Positions 36,401-48,489 of a stretch of DNA of 64,000 nt are shown piece after piece. The notes beneath the pieces were generated by a model that was given only the letters and a program-made list of their open reading frames with translations, did not search any database and had not been told where the DNA came from. The stretch lies in assembly GCF_019649055.1 (NCBI RefSeq), contig NW_026570343.1, forward strand, positions 310,001 to 374,000, read 5' to 3'. Made by a program: the position numbers and the translations under genes. The DNA comes from Paramacrobiotus metropolitanus. Lineage: Eukaryota; Tardigrada; Eutardigrada; Parachela; Macrobiotidae. Each line of letters opens with the position of its first letter. The stretch's first letter is position 1.

Positions 36401-36784
36401 AGCGCAGTTCGGGAGTGGGAGCTGGCGGTGCATAACAGTATTCGCTCTGACTTCATGAAATCATGCGTTCGAATGGATATTAACACTTTTATCTCTCAGC
36501 GATTATGCGATATGAAACAGCCCAGAATCGGACAAGGGAGTTTCTCAGTAGGTGGGCGTATTTATGTATTTGGCGGTTGTATCCCCTCGGGACGCGATTG
36601 TGACCGCTTCTCTGAACTTATGGAAGAGTATGATCCGGAAAATAATTCTTGGTCTTCTGTTAATTACACGAATTTGGATCGAAGGGTTTTTGAGAGAGCA
36701 TCCTTGGTCAGCACAACATGTTTGGTAGTCAAAAATGAAATGGAATATTACGTAACCGAATCAAACATTCCCAGGGAAAAGTAA
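33456..36784 (+). CDS. protein kinase fused to Kelch-like repeats
   Basis: Exons are 33456-33801, 34887-36036 and 36160-36784, giving 706 residues. Junctions are GT-AG in phases 1 and 2, and an in-frame stop precedes the ATG. The kinase domain covers about residues 20-300: glycine loop GRGGYGIVYKA (28-38), catalytic lysine K56 in VAVK, HRDLKPKN (158-165), and SPE at 210-212. The usual DFG is DLD (182-184), so the metal-binding Asp is present but Phe and Gly are not; activity is possible but not certain. The C-terminal half contains Kelch-like beta-propeller blades, for example YIFGGTK and RIYVFGGC followed by YDPENNSW. There is no signal peptide or membrane segment, so it is probably cytoplasmic. 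The Kelch part would bind a partner or substrate. The family name is not recognised. Confidence 0.85.
34310..34490. repeat. palindrome-rich patch in intron 1 of the kinase gene
   Basis: At least eight copies of TATCCGA or its complement TCGGATA, with variants, occur in both orientations over about 180 bp. The stretch can fold on itself and may be a decayed foldback or MITE. I see no coding role. Confidence 0.35.
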
Positions 36785-38400
36785 TTTTTACCTCCTGAAA
36801 TGGCAGAAATGATAAGACTCTACAAGGACTGTAGCCACCACATCGCAACCTCGTCTAACCGCCCACTGCCCAGATCATTCCGTGAATCGGAAATGGCAAT
36901 CACGCTCCTAGCTCGAGTTGGAAGTTTTTGGTTAAATTTTTTTAGTCGTAAGGAAAGTGAGTGCATCGTGACAGTGCACATGCAACGGCAAGGCGTTGTG
37001 AATGGCTAAGGGGAATGAACGGTAAAGTCTGGCTTAAAATTGTGCATGTTGAAGTCAACGGCATTAACTTTTTTAGTCTGTTTTTATTTTCAAGGGGAGT
37101 TTCACATTGTGTCCTTGCTCCGGTCTGTTTGTACGTGCAAACAATCATTACCAATTATCACATTGCTAACGCTTTTGCTACAAGCCTATAATTATTTCAA
37201 AGAACACAGACTTGTGTAATGAGTTTCCGTGCGAATGTAACTCATCAATTAAAAATTTCGCTACACTGCAAAAGCAGCGAGTCCCATCACCACCGCTGCA
37301 CCAACGCCGCCTGTCTTGGATGCCGCGTTGCATTAATCCGTATCACAGTAGCAGGCTTGTGCGGTTGTGCCGCTATTACAAAGAAGGGATTATGCCACTT
37401 ATAATTCGCAGAGCAAAAGTAAGTGCGCCAATGGGTAAGCGACAATGCCGTTGTAAGAACTTGACAGCTGCAGCTTGTTACTGTATAAGCATGCGTTCAC
37501 ATTTCACAGTGCTTAGCTTTCTTACCTAAACAACTCAAGATAGATAACGTTCAAAAATTAATGGTACAGTTAAAAGTCAAAACTCTGGACAAAACGAAAT
37601 TGATTAGATGTGGGACGGACTTGTGTTTGTCGCAAGGATGAAAATATTCATATTAACGAAACAATGGCTACGTTGTTACAGCGCAATAGCCGTGTTCGTC
37701 AATGAGACCATAAAGTCTATGGATCAGCGAAATATGGTAAGCCATTTGTACATTCAAATTTCAAAGCACCAAAATCACTAATGACGCAAACGCCTTTAAG
37801 ATATCATCGGACCATTGCGTGGTACCATCGGATCGTCGGACCCTCTGAAGACAAATGTACTTGCAAAACGGATAAAACGTCAACTAGAAATCGAAAAAAG
37901 CAAGAGTAACAGCTGAGAAGAGCGACATATACATGATAAATTAAACCAATATCGATCCCGGGATTTCGACTGACTCTCAGCCAGCAGCGAGCCAGTCGAA
38001 ATCCAGTGCCGGCAAAACTGGCTTGCGCGTTACAGAAAGAAAACGGTTCACAGATCGAATCCCTTTTGGCCAGTTCAAAGCCAGTTTTGAGACACATGAG
38101 CTTGTGAATTTTTTAATGGTTTTTCTTCCCGAGATTGCCTTCAAAACCGCATCCGCTTTAATGCAACTATCGTATACAGCAGTTTCTGCTACCTTATCAG
38201 TACATTTAATTTTAATCGGATCGTACTAATTACGTCTTTGTGTTCTCTTGCGCTACCGAGCTGACCATCTCCGAGGCAGTATAATAATAATACGTATGTT
38301 CTGAATGTGGTATCGCTATTTCTAAGCGACACGCCGCTGGCGGTGTACACGTTAATGATGTTGTTTTGCACTACCGTTAAAGCTGAGAAAAACGGAGGAT
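36785..38400. other. no supported gene
   Basis: Several open frames of 60-105 codons, none with an ATG in good context plus splice support. A small inverted repeat around ggatttcgactg...cagtcgaaatcc lies at about 37961-38003. Confidence 0.4.
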
Positions 38401-38401
38401 A

Positions 38402-38995
38402 TTGGGAGAGCAGAAGGAGCTGACAAAACGACAAGACGCGGCCATAAGGGCCATCACCGGCGGCAGTTGTCGGGTAACACCGCAACTGTATAAACAGCTG
38501 GGTATCACACCAGCGACCGACCGTTGGCGCCAAAAGGAAGCGGTTTGGCTGTTTAAGATTCGTAACCGGAGCAGTTTCAACGTGCCGTCATATATGTGCA
38601 CCCTGCTGACATTCAGGGAAACGAATGCGAGATACCAACTTTGCCGGACAGAGCGGATCGATGCCACCGCGCGGCTGTGCATCGGGAAGACAACCCTAAA
38701 GATGAGGCTGAAGAAACTGTTTGATAAAAGAACGGGAAGAGTATTCACTAAAACTACTAATGGTGTTGTTGAAAAACTACGTGGGGAAGAAGTGTTCAGC
38801 TGTGGTTCTATGGATCTGTACTTGGCTATGTTGCACTCAAATAATCTTCTTTAGGTGTTCAGTATCTCGACCCTTCCGTCAACGGTGTGTTTTGTTTTGT
38901 GTTGTGTTTCTACTTATTGTTTAACTACCTGACCAGACTAGCGAGTGCCTCAGGGTTTGTCTGCTCTTGAATAAACTAAACTAAACTAAACTAAC
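38402..38995 (+). pseudogene. 5'-truncated LINE: ORF2 C terminus and tail
   Basis: The + frame up to the stop at 38854 resembles the C-terminal end of CR1/Jockey-type reverse transcriptase ORFs: KRQDAAIRAITGG, then LYKQLGITP, then KEAVWLFKIRN. About 130 bp after the stop comes a short tandem tail, taaac repeated four times (about 38973-38993), which is typical of the 3' end of such elements. The 5' part of the element is missing, as expected from incomplete target-primed reverse transcription. There is no ATG at the start of the frame. Confidence 0.6.
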
Positions 38996-39228
38996 CTATT
39001 TGTAACTTTCCAAATCGCTACATGGTACTAGTGAACAGCCGTCTGTGGCCGTCTCCACTTTGTATATATCGTCCAGGTTGAATAAATCATTAAATAAGAT
39101 ATGTCGACCGTTGAGCAGTGACACGGCGACCGATCCTTCCCACCGGCTGCAAAAGTGCGTTTTTATTAGCGCTTCGTGCTGGGAAATGTATTACAAGAGT
39201 ATCAGTTAACAAGAAAAAAGCCATAACA

Positions 39229-39543
39229 TCATTTCCGTTCCGCCAAATGAAAGGCAAAGTAAACATCTTCCTTCTCTACCATGTCGCTAAATGTACCGAG
39301 AACAGAAACTGCATTTCCTCTCTGAATCTCGATACCAATTCTTTGGCGTCAAAACTCTCCTGAGCGGGGGTTGCCTGTGCTGTCGATGATCTTTCTTGAC
39401 AGCTCTTTGAAGAACTTCTTCGTCAGGGGTCCAAATGTACCTGTAGTTTCGATCGCCAGCGGCTGAACGATGTAACGGTCTGCCAGCCCGCTATATTTTT
39501 CTAACTTCCGATTTTCCCGTATTTCCGCTGCACTACCAGGCAC
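39229..39543 (-). pseudogene. LINE ORF2 C-terminal fragment with an in-frame stop
   Basis: The - strand frame reads KYSGLADRY, VQPLAIETTGTFGP, then FKELSRKIIDSTG. After one in-frame stop at about 39360 it continues with RQRIGIEIQRGNAVSVLGTF. The order (Y..L..RY..P.A.ET.G, then QRGNAxxVLGTF) is the same C-terminal signature as at 33109 but more complete. The stop and the truncation mark it as dead. Confidence 0.65.
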
Positions 39544-39841
39544 TCTGGACGTCTGTGCGATGTACGTCTGTGCGATGTGCGATGTACGATGTACGCTGCA
39601 AAAGGTACCGAAGCCCGAAAATTAGTATTAGCTGGTGTGCCATGTGAGATCACAATAAATGCCGGACGCAAGAAAAACAACGGCTGACAATTGTTAGCAC
39701 AGCAAGCTCACTTTTTACATTCTTGACAGGCTACGAAAACAGACATCGTGCACAAAGGGCAATACTGCTCAGCATACCTTTGGCGTCGCGGTAGAAACTT
39801 GCTTGGAATCGGCGATGGATTTTAATGCATTGGTGGCGCTG

Positions 39842-42800
39842 CTAGCTGCGTCCATCGTGTAACCGATATGATGAGAAAAGCAACGCCACGAAAAACATGT
39901 ACAGCTGTTCTTTATCCAACCAGAATGTCTCCATTTGACCTTTGCCCTGCCAACCAGTTTCCGTCATGACACTGTGTGGATAAATAATCTTTACTATCAA
40001 GACGGTGTCGGTTACCTTGATGTTGATTACGCCGCGAGAGCGACAGTGGAATCCTGGGAAATGCTGTAATATGCTTTTCGACGTTTCGCTGAGATGAATT
40101 TTCATAGCTGCAACAATTTCATTGGTCTGTCAGCGCTGCAGTAATTCCTTTATCATTTTGTTCAAACCATCTTCAGTAATCTTCCAACAGAACAATTTAT
40201 TTTACAACGATTAGCTAATTCCGGTGTTTTTATTATTATACGAAGTTCATCAGCACTTACAGTGTCCATTGCTTTCCATGCGGCTGGCCGTGTTCATTGT
40301 ATCACCAAAACTGGAACAGCATATTGTCGTGTACAAGTACTGCCTTTTACACTGTAATTCTAGAACTACCAATAAGAAACGGCATCCAAGTTACTTACAG
40401 ACAATAACGCGGCAGCTTCTGTCCAACAACAGCAGCCACACATGATCCTAAAATACAGAGAGGTAAAAGACTAATGTGTTAACGCTAAGGCCAACGTACG
40501 CTAATGCCATCGTATGCCAACATTAAAAATTCACAGAGTCATCAACTCTAACCGGTATGGAATCCGATACGAATTGGTAACAAACGATTTTTTGCATTTT
40601 CTTCGGCTACCGTGCTGACCATTCTCCGGGACAGTACGGCAACGTTCCGCACGTGAGCGGGGCCATTCCGAAGCGGTAGTCCACTGGCAACCTACATTTT
40701 CCCTCTTCAAAAACTGGTGTAGCGGTGTGTGGACCCTTCCACTTACCACATAGCCGTCTTTGATCGTCTCTACTTTATACACATCTTCCCAGTTGAGCAG
40801 TCCGTCTAATAAGACGTACAGATCATTGAGCAGCGTGACGATGGCCAGCGGTTCGCACTGGCTGCAGAAGGTGTCGAAGCCTGTCAAACTGCTGAACAGC
40901 ACCGTCACCGCGTCGAAGAATTCCGGCGGTGTCGGTTGACGATTCCGCAACCGTTGTACAAGCATTCTGTTACAAGACAATGGAAATTAGAAAAACACTT
41001 TTCGATGGTATGAAGGCAACATACGGAGGAATAATTTCGGCAAGCAGGGCATCGCTCTTCTTCGTCTCCACGAGAAGCTCATGGGTACGGTGCGCCACGG
41101 CATCTTCTAGCGCTTCCGCATGCCGTGCCAAGCGTTTTAGAATTTTCTCCACAATCGAACGGCTAGAGCGACTGAAACGCGACAATTTAGATGCCACCTC
41201 TTTAAGGTGTGGACGTTTGCTGGATTCGGATGCGGTACAATCGCGGCTGATTTCCTCGCAAAACAGATGAAAATTCTTTGTAATAACCTTGCTAACACTC
41301 TTCCGCGGACCTGTCAGCGCAGTAAGTTTTTTATTCGCAGCGGTTTATATAGTATTAGAAATGTTTTCTACCGAGAGCAATATGTCGCAGCTGTTCGATA
41401 TCTTTTATTGTCACGGTGCGCTGCAGGTGGATCTCCTGCAAAAGAACGCCCAGAGCGAAGACATCATCGGTCCGAGAACCCAACGGGTTTTCTTTGGAGT
41501 CGTTGGTCAAAACAACGCTGGCATCCAGTAGAAAATTGGAGGGTCCGAAATAGCGGCAGATACGCTGCGGTGCGATATCGCAAATTTTTGCTGTAAAGCG
41601 TGAGTCCAGGAGCACAGACAAACTGGATAGGTTGCCGTGAAATTTCAGACTGCATTTGTGGATAGCCGTTAGCCCCTGTTCGAAAGACATAAAACGATAA
41701 ATAATATATTTAAAAAAAAAATCGGAAAACTGATGCACGAAAGTTTAATGCATTGAATCAGTTTTTGAAGCCGGCACTTACGTTAAGAATATCGCGCATC
41801 AGAGATATCTGCAGGTCCTCGTCAGCGCTGAGCTTCTCATTGGCGAAAAGGCTCCGCAGCGTTTGTCGCCCCAGTTCCCACACTATTAGACTCATTTCTT
41901 CCCAACGGCCCATACCCAACAGACCGGCAACGTTCTTATGCTGAATATTGCTGATCTAAATGGAATTAAATTAATACCATTAGCTGGGCGCTAGAACCTG
42001 CGCTGACATGCTACTCACGGTACTGAATGCTTCACAAACTCTCCGTGGAAGAGGCTGGTGCATGGCTTTGTAGCCGGTTACCACGCGGCACCAGATCGGC
42101 TGGTTTTTATACGACAAATGCAAAAAGATATTCGCCGGCACAGCGACAACCGATTCCCGTCTCTGATGCAGTAGCGTTGTTGCTGTTAGGTGCAGCTCAT
42201 CGGATGTTAACAGCCATCGGTCAGGATCCTCATTCTTTGCGCTATTCAGCTTTCTACGCATTTATCTTACATAATTACGAAGCCAGTGGCCGTTTTGATA
42301 TTAATTTTATATCTATTTACTGATCAAATTATCCCTCACAGAAATGCCGGAATTTATTTACACACTGGAAAAAAAATAGATAATATCGACGGAATCGATT
42401 CCCACGCTTACCGAAACGTCACGACCGTGCCGATCAGAATGACAACTGCGGCCACAGCAATCCCGACATACAATGGTAAATCTGTAATTTTTGACCTTTG
42501 CAGCCATGTCACGCTACCGGCAATTTCGATTGATTGTACTTGATTGGCGATCGAAGCAGCGGTCGTTAAGATATCCGCATGCCGGCCGATTAGGCACAGG
42601 CAGGTAATTCCCAGCGGCATCGGATATCAACAGGATCTTTTGCTTAGCAAAGGCAAAACGCCAGACGACCTACGGATGGTAAACCTAGTAAATGTATATT
42701 CGATGGAATTATATTAGCGAGACATTAATCGAAGGGCAAAGCTGACCGTTTTGTATGCGATAAAATCAGCAGTTTACGTTGGCTGCAAATTACTGACTTC

Positions 42801-43866
42801 AGCCGTCCGTTTAAGCAATAAAGTACCAGCAAGTTTTCGGAAATACTAGTACCTGCCAGTCATTAACGCTGTAATTAAAGCGTGAGAACACCGTATCGAC
42901 GATACGCATTCCATTGCGCCCAATCGTCAACTGACGCGAAGGCAGCTCGAAACTGCGATTGATGAATTCCTCCTTGAACTGCCGGGCGCCGGTATGCGGT
43001 AACACGGTGAGCGATTCGTTTAAAACCTGCACATGCCATGACCTTTATAAATGCTTAATAACTGAATGGTTTTTCAGTTTTAAGCTCACATAAGTCAACA
43101 CGTAAAGGCTTTCGTAAATTGCCATCGCGATATCGTTGCGCTGCAAAAAATGCCGTGATTAGTGTTTTCTTTGCGTGTTCTCTGTACAGTTCTTATGATA
43201 CTGAATAATGCAGGTTGGAATGTACCTTTTCATCGGGCGCAAATGTATAATTGTATGTATCGACCGAGCGCTGAGCTTGCGCGTCAATGATATCACGAAT
43301 AGCTGACCAATCGGGATTGATAAAGTTTAGGGCAATCACAGACTGCAAAGCTTCGTAAGCAACCTGAACAATAACCAGGCAAAAGGTCAAGCAAATCGTT
43401 TATAAATCCGTCTAGCGTAAAATTAACCGATACAAACCGCATCACTAATCCGTTTTTTTCGGGTATTTTTATTTTTAACTTGATGGTATATTCACCTGAT
43501 CCAGGCCGTCCTTCATTTCCCAGGTGAAATCCAGTGATGACGGGCCGAGGATGGGTCGCACGTACAGGAAGACCTAATCAGCTTTCATTTCACAGCTGAC
43601 AAGCTGCCAATTACAGCAAAATTTATATGACCGACGTACGTATTGAGATGCATCCATGTGTAGCATTTTCGAGGTAATCTGCAATTACATGAGAGCTTAA
43701 TAAGACAAGGCTCGTGGTAATTAAAGGATGAGTGCTGTACCAGGAACTGGCGCAAGATGTTTTCCCTTGTGTCGTGTATAAGCGTTCACGCCGGTTAAGG
43801 CTCCATGAACAATCTTTACTCTTCCACGCCTGTAATGCTCAATCGGTAGGCACTCGTACTCTCAAA
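39842..43866 (-). CDS. receptor guanylate cyclase (N-terminal exons not found)
   Basis: Nineteen exons join in frame by GT-AG introns: 43820-43866, 43741-43765, 43640-43678, 43496-43573, 43226-43363, 43090-43140, 42853-43026, 42540-42636, 42412-42481, 42019-42253, 41782-41955, 41372-41675, 41025-41310, 40747-40966, 40553-40691, 40399-40447, 40261-40310, 40016-40107 and 39842-39946. They encode 790 residues. In order these are the end of an ANF-receptor-type ligand-binding domain (SDAAGNYLPV, Cys-rich end), one membrane segment (LPLYVGIAVAAVVILIGTVV), a kinase-homology domain (HKNVAGLLGMG, SLIVWELG, TDDVFALGVLLQEI), a coiled linker (LLVETKKSDALLAEIIPP) and the cyclase domain. It would make cGMP in response to an extracellular ligand. 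The guanine-binding Glu (VETI) and Cys (RYCLFGDT) and the NTASRME motif are present. The usual metal-binding FSD is FSS here, so activity may be weak or lost. About 250 N-terminal residues expected for the family are not accounted for. Confidence 0.85.
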
Positions 43867-45002
43867 CTGTAACAGAAGAACTAAGGTGGAAATAGACGAA
43901 CGATTCAGGAACACGAGAAGATCAGGAATCCCTCAGGAACGAGCTAACCACAACTTCCGGTCGTAAGTCCTGTGAGGATCGGTAAGAGCTAGGACGATTG
44001 TGTCACGAGCAAACCTGTATTCTATGCAATAATCCGGGAGCGATCATGTACATCAGAAGGAACAAGTATTGCTGTCTCTTTATCCAATTCACATCACAGT
44101 TCACAACGCTAGGAAATCGTAATTAGAAGCAGTCTCAGAAGTAAATCTCAGACTACTGATCCCGATATTAGGCATCACCAGAACTTATATAGACTTTGCG
44201 TTATGACATCATATACATCGCTAGTAAAAGAGAACAGCAAATCACAGCATTGATTGACTAGATTATCCGTTATGTTGCAGGTGGAAGGCGGACAGTCATC
44301 ATCCAGTACGTACACCCGGCGTATGATCCTACTCCCATACGTCACCCCCACGAACGATGCTTGGCCGTGCCAAAATAAACAATCCATCCCGCAACATCCC
44401 AGTGCGATTGTGCACTTCCATCCATCCTGATCCCGATCCACCGCACAATCCACGCGTCCATCCGATGCCCAATGTGACTGTACGCCGCGATTCCAGAGAG
44501 TTAGTGTGTGGAATCCTTGGCGAAGAGGCATCCGGAAGTCCACGGGTTTGGCAGGGCGGAGGTCCAAGGATCCAGGAAGGCAAACTATGAATTACTGACA
44601 TGGTGCCGCTTGAGTTTGGATGGTGTTTTATGTACAGTTTACGGCACAAAGCTTTATTAACTGTGAAACTAAAATCTTAAAATGTGATTATGTGTAATTC
44701 TGTAGAACTATGCATTAAACGAACGAGACCGCGATAACCAACAACCAGTAGTATTCTTACGAATTCTCGAGTACTACATCATCCAGTAACAACGGTCAAC
44801 AACAACAAACAAGCAAAAATATCTGCATAAAAATCATGAGGACAAATTACTGGTAGATGAGAGCAAATTTAAACCAGCAAAAGAATATCAGTAGCAATAA
44901 GATCAACACGGCTTTGGTAAAGCAAAGTCATTAGACAACACAAGGCCAGTAAAAAGGCGAGATCAAAGAAAGCAAAAGATCAAGGACAAAGGTGAGTCAA
45001 GG
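43867..45002. other. unresolved region upstream of the cyclase
   Basis: The first exons and signal peptide of the receptor cyclase should lie here or have been lost. A - strand frame at 44175-44567 is open for 130 codons but I could not link it by splice sites. The retroelement-like gene island begins at 45003, so the 5' end may have been cut off by that DNA. Confidence 0.4.
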
Positions 45003-45800
45003 TTACTTGCCAGCACTGGGAGCCAATGAAAACAAACCAGTAATGCCAGAGCCAGACGCTGCAGCGGCATCCAAACGGCGAGAAACTTCCGCAGCCATGT
45101 GACGTCGACGATCAGCATCCAATTCCCGCTGCTGCTGTTGGGCCAAATAGCCAGGCACAAAATTATGTTCAGCAGAACCAACAGGACCGGAAGGCGCAGA
45201 CGGCGCACGTGGGCGATCAGCCGGAGAACGGTCGCGGGCATCGCGGACAATCGGCACTTCAGGAAGTGGCAACACATTCGGAGGCAAACCGGGAAAGTCA
45301 GCATTCTGCGGGGCTTGCTGCTGCACAGGCGGAATGACAGCCAGAGGGACAACAACAGCATTCAAGGCTGGTGGGCCATGTAGATTGACAGCAGGGTTGA
45401 CACCATTGGGCTCACCTGCAGCCACATTTCCGTTGCCTTGGATCGGATTCGGTGCATTCGCTGCTTGGTTGCCCAGGTCGTCAACCTCCATGTTTGCGGC
45501 GGCAGCTTCCACTGGAGCAACTGGGTGAGCGTCTCCATCAAGTACTTCAATAACTTCCGGTGCGCCCAGAGGTCGGCCATTACGACGCCAATGATCGTTT
45601 CCACGACGCAAGTTATTGTCTCCAAAATTCCGATGATTTCCTCGGCCGTACGGACGAAAGTTGCCACGGTAAGCACCACGGGCTCCACCCCTTCCTCGGT
45701 GATTATAACCGGCATTATACTGTTGCTGCTGGCTGGAGGATGAATGAAAAATAGCGTCAACCAGCTTATCAAAAGCTCGGTTAGGATCAATAGGCGGCAT
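45003..45800 (-). CDS. RGG-rich protein of the retroelement island
   Basis: Open frame of 265 residues from an ATG at 45800, preceded by an acceptor-like cattag. The N-terminal third is rich in Arg-Gly and Asn (HRGRGGARGAYRGNFRPYGRGN), typical of RNA-binding disordered regions and similar in style to the Gag/Pol junction of the retroelement at 63 kb. The middle is Pro/Ala/Val-rich and the C-terminal part has a charged helix (QQQQRELDADRRRHMAAEV). No known family. The last codons contain a donor-like GGCAA|GTAACC, so a further exon is possible. It lies on the same strand as pol. Confidence 0.5.
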   Translation of the reverse strand: MPPIDPNRAFDKLVDAIFHSSSSQQQQYNAGYNHRGRGGARGAYRGNFRPYGRGNHRNFGDNNLRRGNDHWRRNGRPLGAPEVIEVLDGDAHPVAPVEAAAANMEVDDLGNQAANAPNPIQGNGNVAAGEPNGVNPAVNLHGPPALNAVVVPLAVIPPVQQQAPQNADFPGLPPNVLPLPEVPIVRDARDRSPADRPRAPSAPSGPVGSAEHNFVPGYLAQQQQRELDADRRRHMAAEVSRRLDAAAASGSGITGLFSLAPSAGK

Positions 45801-46334
45801 GCCCAACTAATGAAAACTAGTGACCTTTTACGCTAAAAGTAAAGAGAAAAAGGCGTTAAAATCACAGTCTACACACAGCGAAAATCAAGCATGCCAGAAG
45901 GCCGAAACGAAAAATCCACAATGCCGATTTCTGCACACTACGCGCAAGCGATTTTATACCTGTCTGCTGGAACGAAATTTAAAAGTGTGGCAGATTCCAT
46001 ACAGGTAAGAAAAACAACCAATCAGCGCTTCGCGCCATATCCTTTTAATGCAACGTAATCGAAGATCAGATCTATCCAGGTACAATGAGAGATTTAACAC
46101 TGATAGCCACAGCAAAGCGGCAAAAATATTAAACGACCAGTTCAATGACTCAATCCAGCGCGTAAAATTAGAAAGATAAAAGTTTGATACAGTAAAGCAC
46201 AATATTCCTGTGACACTCTATAATACAGAATGTAGTAGAGACACAACGGTGACGATCATTGAGACAATATCGAAGCAATCAAACCAAAAGTATCTGGAAA
46301 TTAGGACGAAGAAGCACAGCCAGGAACGATCGTG

Positions 46335-47878
46335 TTACAGTTCATCCGAATGCGGCTGTTGCTGAGCATAAACCGTCGGTTCCGCAATTTCAGGTGAATC
46401 CTCGCGAGCGACTGCAGCAACAGGTGGCACAGCTGGAACAACCGGCTGCATAAAAGGCAGCGGATCAACATCCATTTTGTCCAGATCGGATCCATCGTCG
46501 TTCTCACAATCAACTTCCATATCAACATTCTCGTCAGCTTCGACATCAGCATTCTGTTCCGGGGATAACACAGCCGAGGGATCCTCACGATCTTCCCCAT
46601 CATCCGAGACAGATACTTCGCTTGGCGCCGAAGACGAGGACGGTGAAACCTCCTTGTACTTGCGCTTTTCCCCACGAGTGCGAAAATTATATGGCCCAGC
46701 AGAAGTGGATGGCTGCGGTTCATCATCATTGGCAACTCCGCCAGCAACACCTTGACGCACAACTGCATCCTTTTCCTGTCGTTTCTCCAATTCTTCAAAC
46801 AAACGGACAAAGACCGGATTGAGATACATGTACTGGCCACGCAATTCAAGTGCAATAGGAGTAGGCAGTGACCGTGTAATGGTACACAAATCAAATCGAT
46901 TAATTAAAACTCCGTTGATGAACAAAAAGCGTGATAAATATAAACGCGGATAATAGCGGTGAAATCTGTTTAATCCGGTAAAATAGGCTTCAGTAACGAC
47001 GAGCTCACCACGTTTATCCGCGACGACCATTCTTGGAAATACTCCGGAATGCGCTCGTTTACGAGCCGTCTGCTTGGTTTTGAAGACCGGCCGCGGTGCA
47101 TCCGGGTTATAAGGCACATAAAGAATTCCGCCTTTGCGCAGATGTTCCTCGTCTAAACACAGTTGAAACGACAATGAGCGCAAGCAAAACTTAACCATGA
47201 TCAACTGCAAAACTGGCAGAAGAAGCAACGAAACAAAATAAAGCAACATGACAACGATTGTCGTATCTCATGAGGGTAGTAACGCGGAACGTCTACACTA
47301 GAAGCGAAAAATACTACAGGTAAATTTCAGACTTGTGAAAAACCACAACATTACAATAAAACCACGACAAACACGGCAATACCTCGCTTTGCTTTTACAG
47401 ATGGAGTCTCGGAAGACGATGGCTCTTCTTCTGTCAAGTCTGGAGTTCCCAGCTGTCTCTCCGCCTGCGTCTGCGGTTTCTTCGGTGATGGCTGACGGAT
47501 CTCAACGTCAGGGCTAGCAGGGAATAATCCTCTTCGAGCCTGGCGGCGAACCACAGCAGCATTGCGTCGCAAAATTGTTCGTCGCCGCTGTGCATCATAT
47601 CGGCGCTGCAAAGCATGAACTATCGCATCTGCCCAACTCGTTGGAGGTTGCTGAGCCTCTGCTGCACTCACCGATCCCGATGACCCAGAAGATTGCGCAG
47701 AAAACACTGGTTGGGCGGCGGTACGGCGAGAGACTCGAGATCGAGTGACACGCGATGAAGAACGGGCTTCATCGCTGTCCGGAGAATAACCAAAACTTAA
47801 TCCCGCTGTTGCTCGACTCGGGCGCGGTGTACGCGAAGCAGTCTTCCGCGCAGTCGCTTTCGTTGCGGGAGGCGACAT
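46335..47878 (-). CDS. two-exon acidic protein of the retroelement island
   Basis: Exon 1 is 47383-47878 (ATG at 47878, phase-1 donor GTATTG). Exon 2 is 46335-47212 (acceptor TCTGCCAG). The junction keeps the frame and gives 457 residues; without splicing both frames look truncated, so the intron is well supported. The N-terminal third is basic and Ser/Arg-rich (TRSRVSRR, RRYDAQRRRTILRR). The centre is a folded-looking block with aromatic residues (LNRFHRYYPRLYLSRFLF). The C-terminal third is strongly acidic with Ser and Pro (NVDMEVDCENDDGSDLDKMD), as in nuclear chaperones or activation domains. No family is recognised. It lies between the RGG-rich gene and the divergently transcribed gene at 48490. 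Confidence 0.6.
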
Positions 47879-48489
47879 TCTCAAAACATAAAAGTGACAA
47901 ATCAATCGTAAAACGAAGGGAAAAGGAGAATAACGGAAATGGCAGCAGGTTCAGAAAATTGAGAAACTGAAGTGCAGAGAAAAGCACAACAGAGAATCTA
48001 CACTGGCACCGACGCCGAGAACTCAAAATTCACCGAGTATACCACCAGGCGGTTGACAGGCGACAGACTGAATTTTACGAATTTTTATTCCCACTTTTCC
48101 CATTTGCCATAGCTCACACAGAATACCACTTGTTTCGTTGAGGATTTGCAAATTGCAACCACAAAAACCAAATTTTAACACAAAAAACGAATCATAATGA
48201 TAAAAAGAACTCGAAGAGGGAAAGTCAAAACCAAAACACGCGGCTGGGAAATATTCAGAACACAGACCAGAAACTGTGCAGTTTCTGATAGCATTGCCAT
48301 ATCAGGGCGGCTGACAAGTGACAAAATGCCGCATCGCAAGCACAGAAAATATCAGCTGTTCATCCATAAAAAGCGAGGAACCCAACAATATCTATCCTTT
48401 TACGGTGACGGATTTTCTGTTTCATTTTATTACTAGCTTGTTTCTCTTCGCCGAATTTTATTTTAATCAGTTCTAATCATCCGATCATC
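47879..48489. other. spacer between divergent genes
   Basis: This separates the - strand gene ending upstream at 47878 from the + strand gene starting at 48490, so it should hold both promoters. A + strand frame of 79 codons (48197-48436) is present but has no support. Confidence 0.4.

Noticed and set aside
44175-44567. Open - strand frame upstream of the cyclase, possibly its N terminus
   Set aside because: I found no splice chain linking it to the first traced exon, and the sequence does not clearly match the ligand-binding domain.
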